From positions 62,001 through 126,000 of the forward strand of contig NZ_JADPKK010000017.1 in NCBI RefSeq assembly GCF_023073915.1: a stretch of 64,000 nucleotides of DNA. Direction: 5' to 3'. Positions 60,663-64,000 of the stretch are shown here, piece by piece. The notes beneath the pieces are model-generated. The model saw only the letters and a program-made list of their open reading frames with translations, was not told the DNA's origin and searched no databases. Source of the DNA: Bradyrhizobium sp. 149 (GTDB lineage Bacteria > Pseudomonadota > Alphaproteobacteria > Rhizobiales > Xanthobacteraceae). Positions within the stretch are counted from its first letter, which is position 1; each line of letters starts with the position of its first letter. A program made the position numbers and the translations under genes.

Positions 60663-61928
60663 TTAGCCAAACCGGTACTTGTACCGATCCACCGTCAGCG
60701 CACTCACATCGATGTCCGGGTTCTTGCCCGACAGCATGTCGGCGAGCACGCGGCCGGAGCCGCACGACATGGTCCAGCCCAGCGTGCCGTGGCCGGTGTT
60801 GAGGTGAAGGTTGGCGTATTGCGTCGGGCCGATCACGGGCGGGCCGTCCGGCGTCATCGGGCGCAGGCCGCTCCAGAACGTCGCCTTGGAGAGATCGCCG
60901 CCGCGCGGGAACAGATCGGTCAGCGAGTGATCGAGCGTGGCGCGGCGCGCCTCGTAGAGCTGGCTCGAGAAGCCGGAGATTTCGGCGGTGCCGCCGACGC
61001 GGATGCGATTGCCGAGCCTCGTAATGGCGACTTTATAGCTCTCGTCCATCACGGTCGATTCCGGCGCGCCGGAAGCATCCTTGATCGGCACCGTGATCGA
61101 ATAGCCCTTCACGGGATAGACCGGCAGCGAGATGTCGAGCGGCGCGACCAGACGCGACGACCAGCTTCCGAGCGCGAGCACGTAGGCGTCTGCCTGCAAC
61201 ATTCCGGCGCTGGTCGCGACGCCGCTGACGCGCGCGCCGTCGGTGACGATACGGTCGATGCCAGTGTTGAACATGAAGCGCACGCCGAGCGCTTCGGCAT
61301 GCTTGGCGAGTGCCTGCGTGAACATGTGGCAGTCGCCGGTCTCGTCCTGCGGCAAGCGAAGCCCGCCGGCGAACTTCTCCTTCACGCCCGCCAGTGCCGG
61401 CTCGGCCGCGATGCAGCCTTCGCGGCTGAGCACCTCGAAGGGCACGCCGTATTGCTTGAGCACGGCGATGTCCTCGCCGGTGCCGTCGAGCTGGGCCTGA
61501 TAACGAAACAGCTGCAGCGTGCCCTGCGAGCGCTCGTCATACTGGATGCCGATGTCGCGGCGCAGGTCGCGCAGGCAATCGCGGCTGTATTCCGCGATCG
61601 GAATCATCCGGCTCTTGTTGATCGCATAGCGGTCGCTGGTGCAGTTGCGCAGCATCTTGAGCAGCCAGACCCACATCACGGGATCGAGCTTGGGCCGGAT
61701 CACCAGCGGGCCGTGCTTCATCAGCAGCCATTTGACCGCCTTCACCGGCACGCCGGGACCGGCCCAGGGCGAAGAATAGCCGGGCGACACTTCGCCGGCA
61801 TTGGCAAAGGAGGTCTCGAGCGCCGGTTCGGGCTGACGGTCGACAACCGTCACCTCGTGGCCGGCACGCGCGAGGTAGTAGGCAGAGGTGACACCGATGA
61901 CACCGCTGCCGAGGATCAGAACTTTCAC
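60663..61928 (-). CDS. dadA: D-amino acid dehydrogenase
   Basis: A 421-residue membrane-associated flavoprotein that deaminates D-amino acids to 2-oxo acids, passing electrons to the respiratory chain. FAD motif [48 protein letters not shown] (DadA signature, cited in parts), and the C-terminal [19 protein letters not shown]. No racemase gene (dadX) is visible next to it, so the D-substrate may come from outside. Part of the minus-strand block with the aminotransferase gene 70 bp upstream. Confidence 0.94.
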   Translation of the reverse strand: MKVLILGSGVIGVTSAYYLARAGHEVTVVDRQPEPALETSFANAGEVSPGYSSPWAGPGVPVKAVKWLLMKHGPLVIRPKLDPVMWVWLLKMLRNCTSDRYAINKSRMIPIAEYSRDCLRDLRRDIGIQYDERSQGTLQLFRYQAQLDGTGEDIAVLKQYGVPFEVLSREGCIAAEPALAGVKEKFAGGLRLPQDETGDCHMFTQALAKHAEALGVRFMFNTGIDRIVTDGARVSGVATSAGMLQADAYVLALGSWSSRLVAPLDISLPVYPVKGYSITVPIKDASGAPESTVMDESYKVAITRLGNRIRVGGTAEISGFSSQLYEARRATLDHSLTDLFPRGGDLSKATFWSGLRPMTPDGPPVIGPTQYANLHLNTGHGTLGWTMSCGSGRVLADMLSGKNPDIDVSALTVDRYKYRFG

Positions 61929-61998
61929 GCTTGGTCAAACTCCCGCGGCATCACGCTCGCCGCTGCAAGAAGAAACTCCGCAACGGCGAGAGCAATTA

Positions 61999-63327
61999 TC
62001 AGGCCACCCGCTTGATGGCGTCGCCGAGGATCGAGACGATATCGTCGATATGGCTCTTCTCGACGATCAGCGGCGGTGACAGCGCAAAGGAGTCGCCGCT
62101 CATGCGGAAGTACAGCCCGCGATTGAAGCAGTCGACCATGACGTCGTAGCCACGCGCACCCACCGTGCCGTCACGCGACGACAGCTCGACCGCGCCCATC
62201 AGGCCGCAATTGCGGACGTCAACGACATTGGGCAGGCCCTTCAGCGAATGCAGCGCATCGCGCCAATATTCGGAGATCGAGGCACCGCGCGTCAGCAGGC
62301 CTTCGTCCTTGTAGATGTCGAGCGTGGCGATACCGGCGGCGCAGGCGACCGGATGGGCCGAATAGGTGTAGCCGTGGAACAGCTCCATCGCGTTCTCCGG
62401 GCCGACCATCAGGCCGTCGTGAACCTTGCGGCTCGCAAACACCGCACCGCAGGGAATGGTGCCGTTGGTGATGCCCTTAGCCGTCGTCATTAGATCAGGC
62501 GTGACGCCGAAGAAGTTGGCGGCGAACGGCGTGCCGAGGCGGCCGAACCCGGTGATGACCTCGTCGAAGATCAGCAGGATGCCGTGCTTGTCGCAGATCT
62601 CGCGCAGGCGCTGCAGATAGCCCTTCGGCGGCGGCAGCACCGCGGTCGAGCCCGGCACCGGCTCGACGATGACGGCAGCGATGGTCTCGGCGCCGTGCAA
62701 GGCCACCAGGCGCTCGAGATCATCGGCGAGCTCGGCGCCATGCTCGGGCTGATCCTTGGCGAAGGCATTGCGGGTGAGATCATGGGTGTGGCGGATGTGG
62801 TCAACGCCCGGCAGCAGGGTCGCGAAGGCGCGGCGGTTGGCGACCATGCCGCCGACCGAGGTGCCGCCGAAGCCGACGCCGTGATAGCCGCGCTCGCGGC
62901 CGATCAGGCGGGTGCGGGTCGCCTGGCCGTTGGCGCGGTGATAGGCGAGCGCGATCTTGAGCGCGGTGTCGACCGACTCTGAGCCGGAGTTGGTGAAGAA
63001 AATGCGATCGAGGTTTTTCGGCGCGATCTCGGCGAGCCGCTCGGCGAAGTCGAATGCCAGCGGATGGCCCATCTGGAACGACGGCGCGAAGTCCAGCGTC
63101 ACCAGCTGGCGCTCGACGGCGGCGGCGATCTGCTTGCGGCCGTGGCCGGCGTTGACGCACCACAGGCCGGCGGAGGCGTCGATCACCTTGCGGCCATCGA
63201 CGGTGGTGTAGTGCATGCCCTCGGCCGAGGAGAACAGGCGCGGCGCCTTTTTGAACTGCCGGTTGGCCGTGAATGGCATCCAGAACGAATCGGTCTTGAT
63301 GGTGTTCGGAATCTGATGAAGGGTCAC
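61999..63327 (-). CDS. Class III aminotransferase (omega-amino acid/beta-alanine-pyruvate type)
   Basis: A 442-residue PLP enzyme. GTG at 63327 follows AAAGGAGC; other GTG/ATG codons at 63333 and 63363 are possible. It shows DSFWMPFTANRQFK, the PLP phosphate clamp NSGSESVDTALKIAL, IFDEVITGFGRLG (PLP-pyridine Asp) and the Schiff-base Lys in TTAKGITNG. The DSFWMPFTANR start is typical of omega-amino-acid:pyruvate transaminases. It would transfer the amino group of beta-alanine, GABA or a diamine product to pyruvate, giving alanine. Divergent from the XRE-cupin gene at 63487 (160-bp gap). Confidence 0.92.
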   Translation of the reverse strand: MTLHQIPNTIKTDSFWMPFTANRQFKKAPRLFSSAEGMHYTTVDGRKVIDASAGLWCVNAGHGRKQIAAAVERQLVTLDFAPSFQMGHPLAFDFAERLAEIAPKNLDRIFFTNSGSESVDTALKIALAYHRANGQATRTRLIGRERGYHGVGFGGTSVGGMVANRRAFATLLPGVDHIRHTHDLTRNAFAKDQPEHGAELADDLERLVALHGAETIAAVIVEPVPGSTAVLPPPKGYLQRLREICDKHGILLIFDEVITGFGRLGTPFAANFFGVTPDLMTTAKGITNGTIPCGAVFASRKVHDGLMVGPENAMELFHGYTYSAHPVACAAGIATLDIYKDEGLLTRGASISEYWRDALHSLKGLPNVVDVRNCGLMGAVELSSRDGTVGARGYDVMVDCFNRGLYFRMSGDSFALSPPLIVEKSHIDDIVSILGDAIKRVA

Positions 63328-63486
63328 GGCCACGCTCCTTTGCTGACAGGATAGCAGAGCCACGGCTGCAAAAGCGCAACAAGTCCTTTTCTGATGGCCT
63401 GCAAGGCATTGATTTAACTAGGGCTGCCGGTCCATATTTGCGCGATCCGCAACACCTGCAACACAGGACAGGGCAAGGACCAGGAC

Positions 63487-64000
63487 ATGAGCGTCGACAT
63501 CGGTGGACGGCTGCGATTCATCCGGGCGCGCCAGAAGCTGTCGCAGCGCGCGCTGGCCAAGCGAGCGGGCGTCACCAATTCGACGATCTCGCTGATCGAA
63601 TCCAACCAGATGAACCCGTCGGTCGGCGCGCTCAAGCGCATCCTGGACGGCATTCCGATGGGGCTCGCCGAGTTCTTCGCGCTGGAGCCGGAGAGCCGGC
63701 GCAAGATCTTCTATCGCTCAGAAGAGCTGACCGAGGTCGGCAAGAAGCCGATCTCCTATCGCCAGATCGGAGACAATCTGTTCGGTCGCAGCCTGCAGAT
63801 CCTGAAGGAGCGCTACGAGCCCGGCAGCGACACCGGGCGCGTTCACCTGGTCCACGACGGCGAGGAAGGCGGCATCGTCATTGCCGGCAAGCTCGAGGTC
63901 ACCGTCGAGGACGAGCGCCGCATCCTCAATCCAGGCGATGCCTATTACTTCGAGAGCCGTCGCCCGCATCGCTTCCGCTGCGTCGGCGGCAAGCCGTGCG
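63487..64000 (+). CDS. XRE-family regulator with cupin domain (PuuR-like; 3' end outside window)
   Basis: The first 171 residues are visible. HTH: LRFIRARQKLSQRALAKRAG and VTNSTISLIESNQMNPS, then a linker and cupin (VHLVHDGEEGGIVIAGKLEV, GDAYYFESRRPHRF). PuuR-type proteins repress putrescine-utilisation genes and release DNA on binding putrescine. Divergent from the aminotransferase gene, which it likely controls. The frame continues past the window edge; only a few residues are missing by family length. Confidence 0.9.
   Translation, partial: MSVDIGGRLRFIRARQKLSQRALAKRAGVTNSTISLIESNQMNPSVGALKRILDGIPMGLAEFFALEPESRRKIFYRSEELTEVGKKPISYRQIGDNLFGRSLQILKERYEPGSDTGRVHLVHDGEEGGIVIAGKLEVTVEDERRILNPGDAYYFESRRPHRFRCVGGKPC

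Noticed and set aside
1..64000. CRISPR array, prophage or toxin-antitoxin pair
   Set aside because: No evenly spaced repeats, no phage structural or integrase gene and no recognised TA pair were found on reading through.

Overview
The window is GC-rich, densely coded chromosomal DNA that fits a Bradyrhizobium-like alphaproteobacterium. The pointers are a ROSE-type RNA thermometer with a CTTG-N17-CCTAAT heat-shock promoter, an alphaproteobacterial NDUFS4-type protein, DUF6894 and DUF6492 proteins, several class III cyclases, and REP-like palindromes carrying GCGAAGCGAAGCAATCC. This assignment is an inference from gene content; no ribosomal RNA is present.

1-12.6 kb is an accessory detoxification and redox region. 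A minus-strand run (TetR, PEP-mutase/isocitrate-lyase-like enzyme, GST, alpha/beta hydrolase, zinc-type dehydrogenase) is followed by a quinone-reductase-like gene divergent from a SnoaL/TetR pair, then a saccharopine-dehydrogenase-like gene divergent from a second GST. Two nearly identical palindromes sit between the promoter elements of both divergent pairs, which suggests one TetR regulon. A tRNA with a CAT anticodon overlaps the end of the second GST gene. After it come a TetR regulator, a thioredoxin-reductase-like flavoprotein, a hydrolase, an NmrA-like reductase preceded by a 5' scrap of an SDR gene, and a methyltransferase. 12.9-14.5 kb carries an exported amidohydrolase.

14.7-22 kb is a stress region. 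Small genes, including two tiny DnaJ-type zinc-finger proteins, precede a minus-strand cluster of an RpoH-type sigma factor, two Hsp20 chaperones (the first behind a ROSE element), an NDUFS4-like protein with an extra C-terminal domain, and a membrane FtsH protease. 22-30 kb holds a TetR/SDR pair with two operator palindromes, a chimeric pseudogene built from pieces of two neighbouring genes, a crotonase, two class III cyclases, a HutD protein and a methyltransferase. 30-37 kb is cell-envelope and polysaccharide related: an L,D-transpeptidase, a flippase, a Tat-exported GH10 glycosidase, an IS5-family element inserted exactly between two convergent stop codons, a DUF6492 protein and a PCMT-like protein.

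37-49.6 kb is the most novel part. A 1154-residue SAM-cyclase-ATPase regulator is divergent from a 2153-residue NRPS (A-T-C-A-T-C, no thioesterase). A 56-residue Lys-rich protein, a Sfp-type phosphopantetheinyl transferase and a luciferase-like flavin monooxygenase follow on the same strand, forming a compact gene cluster whose product I cannot name.

49.6-64 kb is amine and amino-acid catabolism: an acetylpolyamine amidohydrolase-like enzyme, an SMP-30 protein overlapping a haem-c sorbosone-dehydrogenase-like protein, a gamma-glutamyltransferase, a PuuB-like oxidase, a polar amino-acid ABC transporter, DadA, a class III aminotransferase and two XRE-cupin regulators. Together these suggest import and oxidation of amines, gamma-glutamyl compounds or D-amino acids. 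The first and last genes run off the window.
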